Source of the DNA: Paraphaeosphaeria minitans
Lineage: Eukaryota; Ascomycota; Dothideomycetes; Pleosporales; Didymosphaeriaceae
Reading direction: 5' to 3'
DNA length: 64,000 bases
Assembly (NCBI GenBank): GCA_015832175.1
Contig: WJXW01000017.1
Coordinates: 248,001 to 312,000, forward strand
Positions 1 through 10,464 of this stretch are shown piece after piece (the stretch's first letter is position 1; the number at the start of each line of letters is the position of its first letter). The position numbers and the translations under genes are program-made. The notes beneath the pieces were generated by a model. That model did no database searches, was not told the origin of the DNA, and worked only from the letters and a program-made list of their open reading frames with translations.

Positions 1-1403
1 CGTAATGTTCTCCGGGTCAATTTGCAGGCCTCCTAAGATTCATGTCGACTATAGCGGTGTGTTGGCAGCATCGTGCAGCTTGGTTCCAGTGCACGAAAAC
101 AAGATACGACACTGGGCCGCATCTATCTACAACGCGCCGATCGCCATTGAAACTAATTGCAACTCTCACACCGAGAGAAGTCATCTGCACTCCGAATCCT
201 ACACATCCAGGGCACCATGTTTTCGATCAAACCATTCGCAGCCAGCCGCACGTGTCCTCGGCGGCAGACATGAACTAACAGCATGACACATGGTTGGTCC
301 CGAAGTGCGTTTGTTGGATGCAAGGTAGGCATTGCTTACGATCTGAGCACTGTGTACACAGTACAATAGCTCGGCAGCCTCACCCGACAGTTCACGATGA
401 TCTCCCAATGACCGGGGGCACGTCCCACATCGGCCCGAGACTCGAGTGTCTGAAGGGTCCAACCCTGAATCGCCGCCATTTTCAGGCTCTGGATAATAAC
501 ACGCTCTGTACCCAGAAGGTAGGGCAAACGAGGCCTAGGGAAGAAAGTTCCCGAATGTGCCAACATGCATGGTGAACACCTCGCAACCGTGCTCGAGTAA
601 AATCTCAAATTCACCGCTTGGGGTCCGCTGAGCTTGCAAGCGCTACTGCAGCATCGGCGCCCAAGCCAGCGGGTCACGGGGTATGGGTTTACCTAGCTGA
701 GTGGCCACAGTGTGCGACCCTGTCACCAGCAGCTGCTATCTAGTTATTAGCACCAGGTGGAAATATGTGTTTCAGTGTGCTTCGTGGCGACTGGCGAGGA
801 CCCACCATGCTACCGTTGAGTTCGCAAGTAGGGGTGGATGCAAATTCGTGCAGTCACTATGCCTATCGTGCATCCGTCGGCGTTGCTGGCGCCACTTTCG
901 GCACGATGCAGAAGTTCAAAGTTGTGTGCATCTCGGCGAAAGTGGCTGCATCGATGCCCTCTCCTTTCCCGCCATGTACTATTACGATCGTGCTTTGCTG
1001 GATCATGGAAGCCAAAGTCCAAATAGAAGTGCTGTCACCCCGGAACATGGTATATTCGTTGCCGAGGGTTCACCTCTCGGATGTTTGAGCTGGACAGCTC
1101 GGTGCTCCGACAACATCAGCCAACGCGCCATGTAGACATCAATAACACTTTTTTTTTTGTTTCACGCGGAGAACTGACCGAAATTGCCACTCATCGCTCA
1201 GTACAGTGCCAAACCACCTACAATGTTGTGGCTCCTCGCGGAACTTATCTGCAGCTCCTCAACCCCCTCTGGCCTACAGGATATAGTTCATCTTCCAGAA
1301 TCGATCGAACAATTTGGCTGTTGAAAGTCGGCTATTTATAAACGCAGCTCCTTTCGCAGGAGCCCCATACATACGGAACACACCCCTCGAAACACAAGCT
1401 CCA
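1..1403. other. No supportable gene
   Basis: Open frames up to 144 codons occur on both strands, but none shows a recognisable motif, splice structure or clear coding character. A TATA-like TATTTATAA lies at about 1333-1341, just upstream of the phosphatase relic, and may be what remains of its promoter. Confidence 0.5.
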
Positions 1404-2776
1404 ACATCCAGCAATAAATATGACCACAACATCTTCGAGCGTCTTTGCCATATAAGCCCATACTTTCCCAACCCACGAGGTTTCGGAGTTCATGAGTACC
1501 CAATACCATCAGGCGCGAATGGCACATGGCTCAACATGATTCATCGCCACGGGAGTCGCTACCCCGAGGTCACGGGCAACGAGCTACGGCTTACTCAGAA
1601 GCCCACAGAAGCGAAAGGCCAGTACCAAGCTCATAGAGCATTGTCATTCCTCAATCGCTGGCGTAATGCGCTCGGAAACAGAGACTCTCGTACCGGTTGG
1701 CAAGCAGCAGTTGTTCGACTCTGGCACTTTGCATTACTACCAATACAGGCACTTGTATTCCAACAATGGTAGTAAGGTCATCTCACGGACGATCAAGCAA
1801 AGACGGATGCTAGAGTCTGTGAAGTACTTCATGGCTGGTTTGTCGGGGCTAGATTGAACACCGAACGCGACACTGGAATTGGTGATCGATAGCAAGGGCT
1901 TCAATAATATCCTTGCGGGATATAAAGCTTGCAATCGAACAAGCTGGGATATAGGTGGCAAGCGTGAGTTGGTCGGAACAGAATGCTGCAACACATTTGC
2001 TAATACGAATGGCGGCGCAAGAATGGGCGGAGACGTACCTACAAGATGCACATCAACGCATACGAGGCAACATAACAGGCGGCTTGGACTGGATTATGAG
2101 CGACACTTATAGGAGACGTATCGAACTGCTCACTCGGAAACCGAGTCCCCACCGGTAGCGCACAAGCTCTTTGCGCCTACCAAATCGTCGTTCGCGTACG
2201 TGGAATTGGAAGCCTTCGATTACAGCCCCGACATCGCTTTCGCTGCCGGTACAGGCTTTCTCTCCAGTCGGCCGCGCCATCGGCAAATCCTACGTCAATG
2301 AAGCCCTCGCGCGCATGCAGCACCACGTCCTGTATTCACCCACGGCACTAATCAACACCACCCTCTACAATAACACCGTCACGGTATGCACACAACAAGC
2401 TCTCAGTCTTGATTTCAGCCATGACTCAAAGACCAGCAGCATCGTTGCCTTCGACCTTACGCAGTTTGCGGAATACCTCTCACCTACTCGCACCCTACCC
2501 GGACGAGAGTTCGTAATGGCATACATACAGCCGTTCGCCAGATGCCTGGATATCGAAGTCATACAGAACCTGCTTCAACAGATCTCAATCGTTCTGTAGC
2601 AATTCACGGGCGATATGAAGACGGCGTACGAGGTTTGGCGGCTGAACCAGCGGACTGTGCTGCTGGGAAAGAACCTGAAAGAGTGTGGTGAAAGAGACGA
2701 TGGATGGTGCGAGATGATTGCTTTTTTTCAGGAGGTAAAGGCACAGATTTCCAAGGCAGAATTTGAGTGGGCTTGA
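1404..2776 (+). pseudogene. Histidine acid phosphatase (phytase-type) relic
   Basis: Intact members are secreted enzymes that release phosphate from phytate or other phosphomonoesters. Diagnostic family pieces follow in the correct order but in different frames: ISPYFPNP, the catalytic RHGSRYP loop (about 1544), LVPVGKQQLFDSG, the RMLES region, a NATLEL/GFNN block, the proton-donor HD in LDFSHD (about 2412), LDIEVI, and the C-terminal CGERDDGWC disulfide region ending in TGA at 2774-2776. Lesions: a frameshift near 1675; an in-frame TGA at 1855-1857 where the family has Trp; further shifts near 1965, 2160-2195 and 2265; and an in-frame TAG at 2597-2599. No splice sites can bridge these breaks. 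The whole length is still recognisable, so the loss looks recent or the gene was imported and decayed. The N-terminal signal peptide was not found. Confidence 0.88.
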
Positions 2777-3110
2777 TTTAGAGACCATGACATGCCTTGA
2801 TACGAAAGTGTCCGCGATGGGCGACCGCCGAGTGAGGGGTGACCGGAAAAGCCTTCTTCGTGGTCGAAATAAACAAATCAGTTCCAAGAGGGTAGCAAAT
2901 AAGAAGAGCTAGAGGCTGTGCATTAAATGATTGGCGGGAACCTATCTAAGATAGACGGTACCGAAGCGACGTTACGTGTGGATGCTACCAGTGTCCTAAG
3001 CGATAACGTAATACAGTAATCCCCCATCAGAAACTCAAACATGAATTAGAGTCGTGAAAACAAAGAAAGATCATCTCTTCCGTACCACTGCCTTCACAAG
3101 CAGGACAGAA
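2777..3110. other. Spacer between phosphatase relic and RING gene
   Basis: Downstream flank of the phosphatase relic and 3' flank of the minus-strand RING gene. I see no coding sequence or repeat in it. Confidence 0.5.
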
Positions 3111-3662
3111 CTACTCGCACCACCAACCATCCGACGACCAACTCCCCGTCTCCTCGCCGTCTCCCCTATTCAGCCCCAACTGCGCAATGAAGTCTTCGAG
3201 CCAGTACTCGTTCCCCTTCATGTCGAGCTGGAACTCGTCCGGCTCCCTCTTCGTGGTCGCCAGAGGAGTGCGGCAGTACGGGCAGGTATTCCCGCCGGCC
3301 TTCTCCCAGGCGACCATGCACTCCTTGTGGACGGCATGGTGGCAGGCATCCAGCCTGATGGCGGTAGGCGAATCATCGCCGACGAGCGTCTCCTTGCAGA
3401 TGCCGCACTCGTTGGCCGCCTCGTCGCTGCCGGCGGCCGAGGCCGCGGTGGGGACGGCGGTCAGCACGGTGCTGTTCGCGTCCAGCGACGGCATCTCCCG
3501 CCGCTGGTACGAGGCGAAAAGGCCTTCCTGCCAGCAGCGGAAGGTCTCGTAGGTGGTGGGACGGATGTCTTCCCACGGCATCGTGTCGATGTCCATTGCT
3601 TCCGCGACGCGGAGAGCATCGTCCACGGTTGCGTGGGGACGGCGGATGACTGGTGAAGACAT
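3111..3662 (-). CDS. RING-H2 finger protein
   Basis: A single-exon 183-residue frame, probably an E3 ubiquitin-protein ligase acting with an unknown E2. The RING-H2 domain covers about residues 86-135. It starts with CGIC, continues with C-x-H-x2-H-x2-C written as CHHAVHKEC, and ends with CPYC, so all eight zinc ligands are present. The N-terminus has a PHATVDDALRVAEAMDIDTM segment that recurs in the decayed neighbour at 4.4-5.3 kb. The C-terminus is acidic and Trp-rich with no membrane segment. It is the first of three same-strand RING-H2 frames in 4 kb, which suggests local duplication. Substrate and pathway cannot be read from the sequence. The ATG at 3662 is the first start in frame and lies upstream of all conserved sequence. 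Confidence 0.75.
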   Translation of the reverse strand: MSSPVIRRPHATVDDALRVAEAMDIDTMPWEDIRPTTYETFRCWQEGLFASYQRREMPSLDANSTVLTAVPTAASAAGSDEAANECGICKETLVGDDSPTAIRLDACHHAVHKECMVAWEKAGGNTCPYCRTPLATTKREPDEFQLDMKGNEYWLEDFIAQLGLNRGDGEETGSWSSDGWWCE

Positions 3663-4427
3663 CTTGGCTCTGGGGACTTTGTTAGTGGTTGGATCTGGCT
3701 TTGAGGTGGTACACGGGAATACTTACGAATGAGGTATTGGTATATAGTGTTGTGGAATTGGAGGCACTTTGTGGGTGCTGGTTGACGTGGTTATTCAAGA
3801 GGGGCTGATGTGGATTGCTCTTGAAATGGTGTGTTGTAAGTTTGTTCGAGGCAGAGAGGGAACGCCAGGCATTATATACCTCGCCCATTGTGCTGTTGAG
3901 GCTCAGAACACGCTCTCCATGTTACCTTGGGAGGCTAGCGCAGACACGTGCCATAGCAGCGCGTTGGGTCACAACGGGATTCAGATGTACCAACGGTCGT
4001 CGTCAACGGTTTTCTGATAGACGCTACTGGTTGAAACGGCTTTTTGATAGACGCTACCGAACTACCATGGACGCTTTTTGCTAATTACTCCAGAGAATGA
4101 GCACGTTTCGAGGTATCCAGGTGGGCCAATTCATACCAACATGTGTCAGTAATGCCAACAAAAACAAAATTTTGTTCAACCTGACCGTTGAAGTATAATC
4201 TAAAACAGCGCAGACCTTGACAGTAGATCGACTGATGGGGCACCGTGTCCACAGTCAACGTTGAATCATTATCGGAATCCTCAACGACAATGGCTTGGTC
4301 GAAGGCGGTGGAGACATCATCTTCGCCGCACTCCTCAACGTTGGTGCAAACCAGGTGATTGATGTCACATGCAGAACCGAATCGAACGACTCGTGCTAAT
4401 TGTTATCCTCAATCACTTCCCAACCTT
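3663..4427. other. Spacer with a small tandem repeat
   Basis: Promoter side of the RING-H2 gene. It contains two 23-bp copies, at 4005-4027 and 4035-4057, sharing the core TGATAGACGCTAC with a 30-bp period (21 of 23 bases identical). No gene is visible. Confidence 0.6.
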
Positions 4428-5274
4428 CTAGTAAATTAGAATGGTCGATGTTGGTCTGCGGGCCCGGGAAACCAGAACTTTACTTCCTTGGGCCATCGCT
4501 GTTCGATCCAGGGCTCCAGGACGCACACCGGAAGCCCATGGAATTGTTCCGAAATTCAGAGAGAACGTGTGGCCGCACGTCTCTTCCTGCTCATCAACAT
4601 CAGCGTTTTGCACACCGCCAGCAGTAGCGACACGTGAGGCGGGAACTACAAATGCGAGATTGTTCTGCATCTCAAAAATGTCACGATGATAATCCTCGTT
4701 GTCCACATGCTCAAACAGCCGATCAAGCAAGTCAGGCAAGCTCGAGGTCATCGTAAGAACCCACCATCCTGAGCCCTCTACATTTGTGCTAAGAGCCAGC
4801 ATCCTGTCCTCGGAATATTCCTCGTATATAGCAATTCTCAGCACCCTCTATCCACGGTAGGACCTTCCCACAGAAAGGGCGAGTATTGACGCCCGTCCAC
4901 TACTACTTGATGAGGCATTCAAAGTGGAACGCATGTCCGCAATCAAGAAGCTGGACAGGTATGGGTGCGTCGAGTGGCATCTCACGGCCAACCACGCGAG
5001 TGTTGTAACAGATGCTGCACTTGTTGTCAACCTCGGTCTGGTTTATAGCTGTGTCGGCGGTGGGTACATGATCCATCATGTGTATCTTATCTTCCAGTCC
5101 TTCCGCAGTGGTTTCACCTTGCTGGATGCTGTCTCCCTGTAGAGATTCAGGGAAGTCGTCGAATTTGCAAGTGGGTATATCGATGCCCAGTTCTTCGGCC
5201 TGGATGCCAAACACCTCGTCGACGGTGGCGCGGGGGAGTTGGGTTCTCCATCGAATGGATGGGAGCTGTGGTAA
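4428..5274 (-). pseudogene. RING-H2 protein relic, paralogue of its neighbours
   Basis: Reading on the minus strand from about 5274, PRATVDEVFGIQAEELGIDI matches the N-terminal segment of the intact 3.1-kb RING protein. A RING start CSIC and the DCGHAFHFEC ligand block follow. Two consecutive TAG codons (4903-4905, then 4900-4902) then stop the frame, directly before a Trp codon. Beyond them the frame continues to RPFCGKVL, where the first Cys of the expected C-P-x-C pair is Arg (CGC). The next coding-like stretch, 4844-4428 (138 codons), is in another frame. No ATG is visible at the conserved N-terminus. Together these make a non-functional RING duplicate likely. Whether the 4428-4844 frame belongs to the same ancestral gene is inference. 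Confidence 0.65.
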
Positions 5275-6386
5275 ACTAGAAGTCCAAAGATTCCGGAGGA
5301 TCGATGCGACCGATCGACATGGCTAGCTCGCGAGACTCAGATATTCGTTGGAGAAGAGATCTGAATTTGATAGGCAAGTGGAATAAACAGGAAGAGACAG
5401 CGCTGGGATCGAACGCTGAAATGAAGAACTGGAGCCAAGGCCACGCTAGTTTAGTGTGAATGCTACTATACAGCGTCGACCTGTCGGGGAGGGAGCAGAC
5501 AGGTAAAGCGCGCATTTTTGTTGATTTGAATTTCAAAAGATGGTGGCGCGGTGACTTAAAGGCTCTTGATGTTGGACTCGAATGACTTTCAGAGATAGTG
5601 ATATGTATATAAGGTTGATAGTGATGCATGAACTCTGAAACATAGTGGCTGTAGAGGACCTTCTTAAACATGCGGCAGACTTAAGCTCCGGAAGCAGGTG
5701 AGAATGTGCTATAGGAAGTGGCGTTTGCTACCCCATATTTGATATGACTCCTTAAGATCCAAGGGACCTGGGCCTATCGCGGTCTTTGCTGACTATTAAA
5801 ATATATGGCGACCCTGCTCCACACTACTCAATTGCTGAATTTGCGGGCTTAATAAGCATGCGAGAAGCACGCGCATTGTGGAGAACGAGGGGGACTGTAA
5901 CATCTAAGTATCTAATTGCTATTAGTTCCGAAGGTTAATTGTCCTGGTTGGTGATCCGCCATTCGGTACGCACAACCGCATGTTGGCGCTGCACAGGTTC
6001 CAGCAACGAAATGGAAGGCAGGAAGCAAATCCGTGAAGGTGTACACGCCGGCAAACGGTTTGCACCAAGGTTACAAGAAGTAAATTAATCTCTTAGTATA
6101 GGCTTCAGAGCCACATCGCAGGAAACAAAGACCCGCCTAATAACCTTCTGCCTGGAGGGTCGAATGATCTTTCTGAGACTGTTCGGAAGGCTCGACGTCT
6201 TTCGTGCGATTCTCCCAAGAAAAGAGTATGCAGTGCGGCATGTCTTCACTCAGAGAGAACAATCGTTCATGAGATCGTCAGAAGAGAAATCCTAACACGT
6301 AAATGTTTCTTCAGCTTCGAGAGCTTCCTCTACAAGGGCCTGTAACGCGTGAGTCTGGGAGAATTGGTCGTCTTGGAGAGCGGCCT
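5275..6386. other. Intergenic, nothing recognised
   Basis: About 1.1 kb between the RING relic and the next RING gene. There are short frames only, with no repeat or RNA gene that I can support. Confidence 0.5.
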
Positions 6387-7058
6387 CTAATAAAGATATT
6401 TCTTCGTCCGTGAAGTCGGGTACGTACCAGGCCAAGGGTCGGTCCAAACGTCATGTAAATCTCGCGAGAGACTGAGTCGGGAACCTGGGGCTGGGCTGGC
6501 CTGTAGTACGGTCTGTCGAGTGACTTCGCGAGGGAAGATCATGCGGCGGCAGTTGGGACATGAAGCCTGGTGCACTGGGCCCCGGTTTCGCTGCACCCAG
6601 TCCAGCCATTCGATCGTGCACTGCTCGTGGAGCGCGTGCTTGCAATGGTTGAACTTGATAGCAGCTGCGGCGTCAGGTTCCGACCCAACAAGTTTATCTT
6701 GGCATATTCCGCACTGGTTGTCTGCCTCGTCCGTGGATGCGGAGGTGGCTGGGTCAGGTGTAGCCTGGAGGCGGGTAGCGACCAAGAGCAGCCGCCGTTG
6801 GAGCTCATCTTCAGATAACGGCTCTCGAGGGATGATAATGCGAGGTGTGCGAGGAAGAGCTGGGAGCTGAAAGACATTCTGGGATCCTCGACGCCGAGCA
6901 ACTGGCACACGATTTTGGAGAGGACGAGGAGATTGGCGTTGCTGCACGAGACTACCATAGAGCAGCATAGCTTCAGCTGTCATGAGAGGGGCACCCCGGG
7001 GCGTAGGTGGAGAAGGAGGACCACTCCGGTTCGTGTCTTGCTCTGAACGCTTCTCCAT
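6387..7058 (-). CDS. RING-H2 finger protein, second intact copy
   Basis: A single-exon 223-residue frame and probable E3 ubiquitin ligase. The N-terminal third is Pro/Arg-rich and looks disordered. The RING-H2 domain covers about residues 115-171: CGIC, then the C-x-H-x2-H-x2-C block as CKHALHEQC, then CPNC, with a longer loop (about 20 residues) before the last Cys pair than in the 3.1-kb copy. The sequence just before the ring (EADNQCGIC) resembles EAANECGIC of the 3.1-kb protein and EVDNKCSIC of the relic, so the three are diverged paralogues. The C-terminus has no further domain. The start at 7058 is the first ATG in the frame. Confidence 0.75.
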   Translation of the reverse strand: MEKRSEQDTNRSGPPSPPTPRGAPLMTAEAMLLYGSLVQQRQSPRPLQNRVPVARRRGSQNVFQLPALPRTPRIIIPREPLSEDELQRRLLLVATRLQATPDPATSASTDEADNQCGICQDKLVGSEPDAAAAIKFNHCKHALHEQCTIEWLDWVQRNRGPVHQASCPNCRRMIFPREVTRQTVLQASPAPGSRLSLSRDLHDVWTDPWPGTYPTSRTKKYLY

Positions 7059-8216
7059 GGCAGTAGACCTAATCAGGTAGAACCGATTGGTCCGGGCAAG
7101 AATATGCTGGCTAAGTACAGTACATTAGCTAGCGTTCGCGCAAAGGCGTATGTAAGAAGACGAACTTACTGTATGTGTGTGGAATGGAGTGGAATGGGCG
7201 AGTAGTATGACGAGTCGACCTGGGTCGCAATCACAAGTCGATGACCTTGAAGGATTCGAGCGAGCAAGCTGGCCGTATGGCAATGAAACAAACCTCTCTT
7301 TGCTTGAGATTACTGAGAATGATGTCAGTGGCACTAAAGCGTAACACAGGATTCACGACTTACCTAGGCACAATTGGGCAAGCGTTTCGCGAATGGGGAG
7401 CAGATGATCTCGCGCCTTGAGTTGTAGTCGACGGGGCACTCTATGCGGCGACGTTAGCACGCTCAAAAACTTGGTAGGGGTGGCTCACTAATAGTTCCTT
7501 AACTGGTGACGCGCCCACGTTCCAGAGGCTGGTGGGAGGGAGCGTGTTGACTGAGGGATGTTGGTGCAGAGCTTCGATTAGATAGACTTATATAGAGGAG
7601 TGAAGGCAGGTGCAAGCGCGTTTGCTGGCGTGATGCACGTGCCAGCTTCATGACTACGCGGCTAGTTGTTTATGGGGAAAACAATACCGTGGTCACGTAG
7701 CACAGCGGGTGCATTACCTATCAACTCGGACACCTTGACCACTGAGGTTGCCCCCACAGCAGATTTAAGACAAGTTGACACAGGTTCAGGCTACTCAAGG
7801 GTGGTTCCCTTGGGTCAGAACAGGATACCTACGTGTTTGAGCGGCAATCGAGAGGTATTCAAGTGGCCCTTGAAGCACTGCAAGAGGTGTATCAAGCGTC
7901 ATGTCGTCTAAGTATGGATCTGTTGAGATCCATTCTAGAGGTGGCGGCTCCCGCCAATAATTGCTCAAGAGTACACAGAGAAGACATTGTGCCTGTCAGA
8001 CCGTGAGTTGGAGCCGAAAGCGTCTTGCTTGATGAGCATACCTTAAGTGAAAAAGTCGTGTGTGGTAGGTCGAAAGGTAAAGGTAGAGGGGCGATGCCAA
8101 GCAGATGACTAATCGTTGCACGTGATTGCATGGTCTGGGCTCCTAATTTCCCTGGTTCGTACCGACGTCTACTCACGCGGATTCTCGCAATTGCGAAGTG
8201 ACCCATCTCCACGAAA
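7059..8216. other. Divergent intergenic region
   Basis: This lies between the minus-strand RING gene and the plus-strand PP2C gene and should hold both promoters. Short frames are present, but none shows coding character. Confidence 0.5.
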
Positions 8217-10055
8217 ATGCTACAGACTCGGTGGGGAGGCATTGCGGCACGATTCAATGCACGAAATACACTCTTGGCATCGTTGACACGCACTGGAACC
8301 TCAAGCTACCATGCTTACACTCCAACAGCCGCTCGACGCGTCCATATCGGAAGGTCACGTGTACCGTCTCCCACATCTGCACCTGCAGGCGCCATACGAC
8401 CATCGAATTCGCCAATTGGCTGCCAGCCGCCTTTACGATGTTCAGCGCCTCTCACCATTGGTGGGCCCCGCCTCCTCCACTCCGCCTTCCCCACCAAAAC
8501 CGTTATCTTCGTTGTTGTCGTTGTAGCTGCAGCGCTTTACTTTGTCGAAATCGAAACAGAAGACTGGGCAGATCATGTGCTCGCATCTTTTGCGGGCGAT
8601 CCGAGTGCTACGCCTCTTCACTTCTACAAGGACCGTGAAGAGGTAGACCATTGGGCGCATTACCATATCCCGAACCCAAGTGACCCATTGAAAGATCCAC
8701 AGGTGATGAAACAAATCAGTGATCAGTTCGCTAAGATCGCTTTTGGTTGGGAAATCGAACCTGAAGAGTCGATTGAATTCGAGATTCCAGTTACACATGG
8801 GATCAGATTCAGGAGCAACGAACCCTGCGTAAGTCGTGCCATTTATCGAGACAGACGAAACTATACTGATGCTGCCCAGGAAGATTACTACGCTATCGGC
8901 ACTGCACCCGGACCTGGCTCAAAGCCTTGGAACTATTGGTCGATCTACGATGGACATGCGGGCCGCCACACAGCATATCATCTCCAATGGACGCTCCATC
9001 CGAGCCTCTCTCGCGCCCTCTCGAACCTGTCCCCAGCATCCACATCCTCTGTAATCCACGCTACCATCAAAGACGTCTTTACCAACCTTGACAACGAGCT
9101 CATGTCACGCGCTAAAAACGCCGCCAACTGGTTCCCCGCTGCCAATGCGGCCGCCATCTCCGCATTAACGCCCGCTTTCAGTGGCAGTTGCGCTCTACTT
9201 GCGGCCTTCGATCCCGAGCAGAGTAAGCTGCGCGTCGCCTGTGTCGGAGATTCTCGTGCTGTCCTGGGACGTTGGGACCCGTTGGAGATGAAGTATGTAG
9301 CGCAGCCACTTTCCACTGATCAAACGGGCTTCAACGAGGCCGAAGTGGCTCGTATCAAGGAGGCTCATCCAGGCGAAGAAGATATTCTTGATTCGAAGAG
9401 CGGGCGACTTTTGGGCCTTGCTGTAACGCGGGCTTTTGGCGACCACCGCTGGAAATGGGACAATGATTTCATCAAGCAGCTGCAGTCCAAGTACTGGGGC
9501 ACCGCGCCACGCCCGCAGTCGAAGACACCTCCTTACTTGACGGCCGAGCCCGAGATTACGGAGTCAGATATCGTACGCGCGGACCCGAAAGACAAGTCAA
9601 CCAAGAGCGACTTTATGATTATGGCTAGTGATGGGCTGTGGGACCGTATTACAAGCGAGCACGCAGTTGAATGTGTGGAACGCTGGCTTGAAGCCAAAGA
9701 GCGCGGCAATGGAAAGGTCTCTCAGGACCCCAGAATGCAGCAACCAATCTTCAGCAACGGCTTCAATGTGGACGAAGGCGTAGAATATGATGCTGAGACT
9801 GGAAAGCAGATCAGTTGGAAGGCCGAGCCACAGTACTTCGCTATCGAAGATGATAACGCAGCTGTATGTCTTGCGCGCAACGCCATGGGCGGTACTCGAC
9901 GCGGGCTATTTCTCGGCTTGTTGAGCATTGCGGGTCCGCTCTGCCGTGACGCCGTTGATGATACGACTGTCATGGTCGTCTTCTTTGATCGCATCAGCGG
10001 AGAGGGCAAGAAGAAGTCTGGAGGCGAGAAGAAGAGCTCATGGTGGCCTTGGTGA
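8217..10055 (+). CDS. ptc5: Mitochondrial PP2C phosphatase (PTC5/PDP type)
   Basis: A metal-dependent Ser/Thr phosphatase of the type that dephosphorylates and activates mitochondrial pyruvate dehydrogenase. An in-frame 51-nt intron (8829-8879, GTAAGT..CAG) splits the gene; without it the protein has 595 residues. Residues 1-90 are basic and Ser/Ala-rich, like a mitochondrial presequence, and residues 94-110 form one hydrophobic segment, consistent with an inner-membrane anchor. PP2C motifs: the metal-binding DGHAG (228-232) preceded by EDYYAIGTAPGPG, SGSCALL (about 305), VGDSRAVLG (about 326), TRAFGDHRWKW (about 387), a MASDGLWD block, and a C-terminal DDTTVMVVFF. The order and the long insert before the last motif fit PTC5 rather than cytosolic PP2C. 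The start is the first ATG, which supplies the presequence. Confidence 0.9.
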   Translation: MLQTRWGGIAARFNARNTLLASLTRTGTSSYHAYTPTAARRVHIGRSRVPSPTSAPAGAIRPSNSPIGCQPPLRCSAPLTIGGPRLLHSAFPTKTVIFVVVVVAAALYFVEIETEDWADHVLASFAGDPSATPLHFYKDREEVDHWAHYHIPNPSDPLKDPQVMKQISDQFAKIAFGWEIEPEESIEFEIPVTHGIRFRSNEPCVSRAIYRDRRNYTDAAQEDYYAIGTAPGPGSKPWNYWSIYDGHAGRHTAYHLQWTLHPSLSRALSNLSPASTSSVIHATIKDVFTNLDNELMSRAKNAANWFPAANAAAISALTPAFSGSCALLAAFDPEQSKLRVACVGDSRAVLGRWDPLEMKYVAQPLSTDQTGFNEAEVARIKEAHPGEEDILDSKSGRLLGLAVTRAFGDHRWKWDNDFIKQLQSKYWGTAPRPQSKTPPYLTAEPEITESDIVRADPKDKSTKSDFMIMASDGLWDRITSEHAVECVERWLEAKERGNGKVSQDPRMQQPIFSNGFNVDEGVEYDAETGKQISWKAEPQYFAIEDDNAAVCLARNAMGGTRRGLFLGLLSIAGPLCRDAVDDTTVMVVFFDRISGEGKKKSGGEKKSSWWPW

Positions 10056-10464
10056 GTTATTGAGTGAGGAGTTATGGTGTCGATAGCTCGATTAGAGTTT
10101 AGTGTAGTTTGAGGAGTGTACATTAACTTGTTGTTCTGTGTAGGACGCGCGTATGGGACGCCGAGGTCAGCGGCGACAGCCGGAAGCGTTAATCATCTCG
10201 CACAGTCTGTATATGATCCCCTTTTCTTGTTCCTTAGACGAAGCGACAAGACAGGCAGTGAGGAGAGCTCGTACAGTACTTATTGAAGCTTCTGCATGTT
10301 AAGACTATCAATTCCGTTGGGGCAGTCGAGCAGTGGGACGTTACACAAAGGCAAAATCAATAGTAAAGCGAATAAACCTAAAATTCAACCACCATCCAAT
10401 GAAAGATACTGCAGCAATGTATGACACATCTATCTAGCACGAGGACATCCAGGGTCCTCTAGAA
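10056..10464. other. Convergent 3' spacer
   Basis: Between the stop codons of the PP2C gene (plus) and the PTH11-like gene (minus). It probably holds both 3' untranslated regions; nothing else is visible. Confidence 0.5.
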
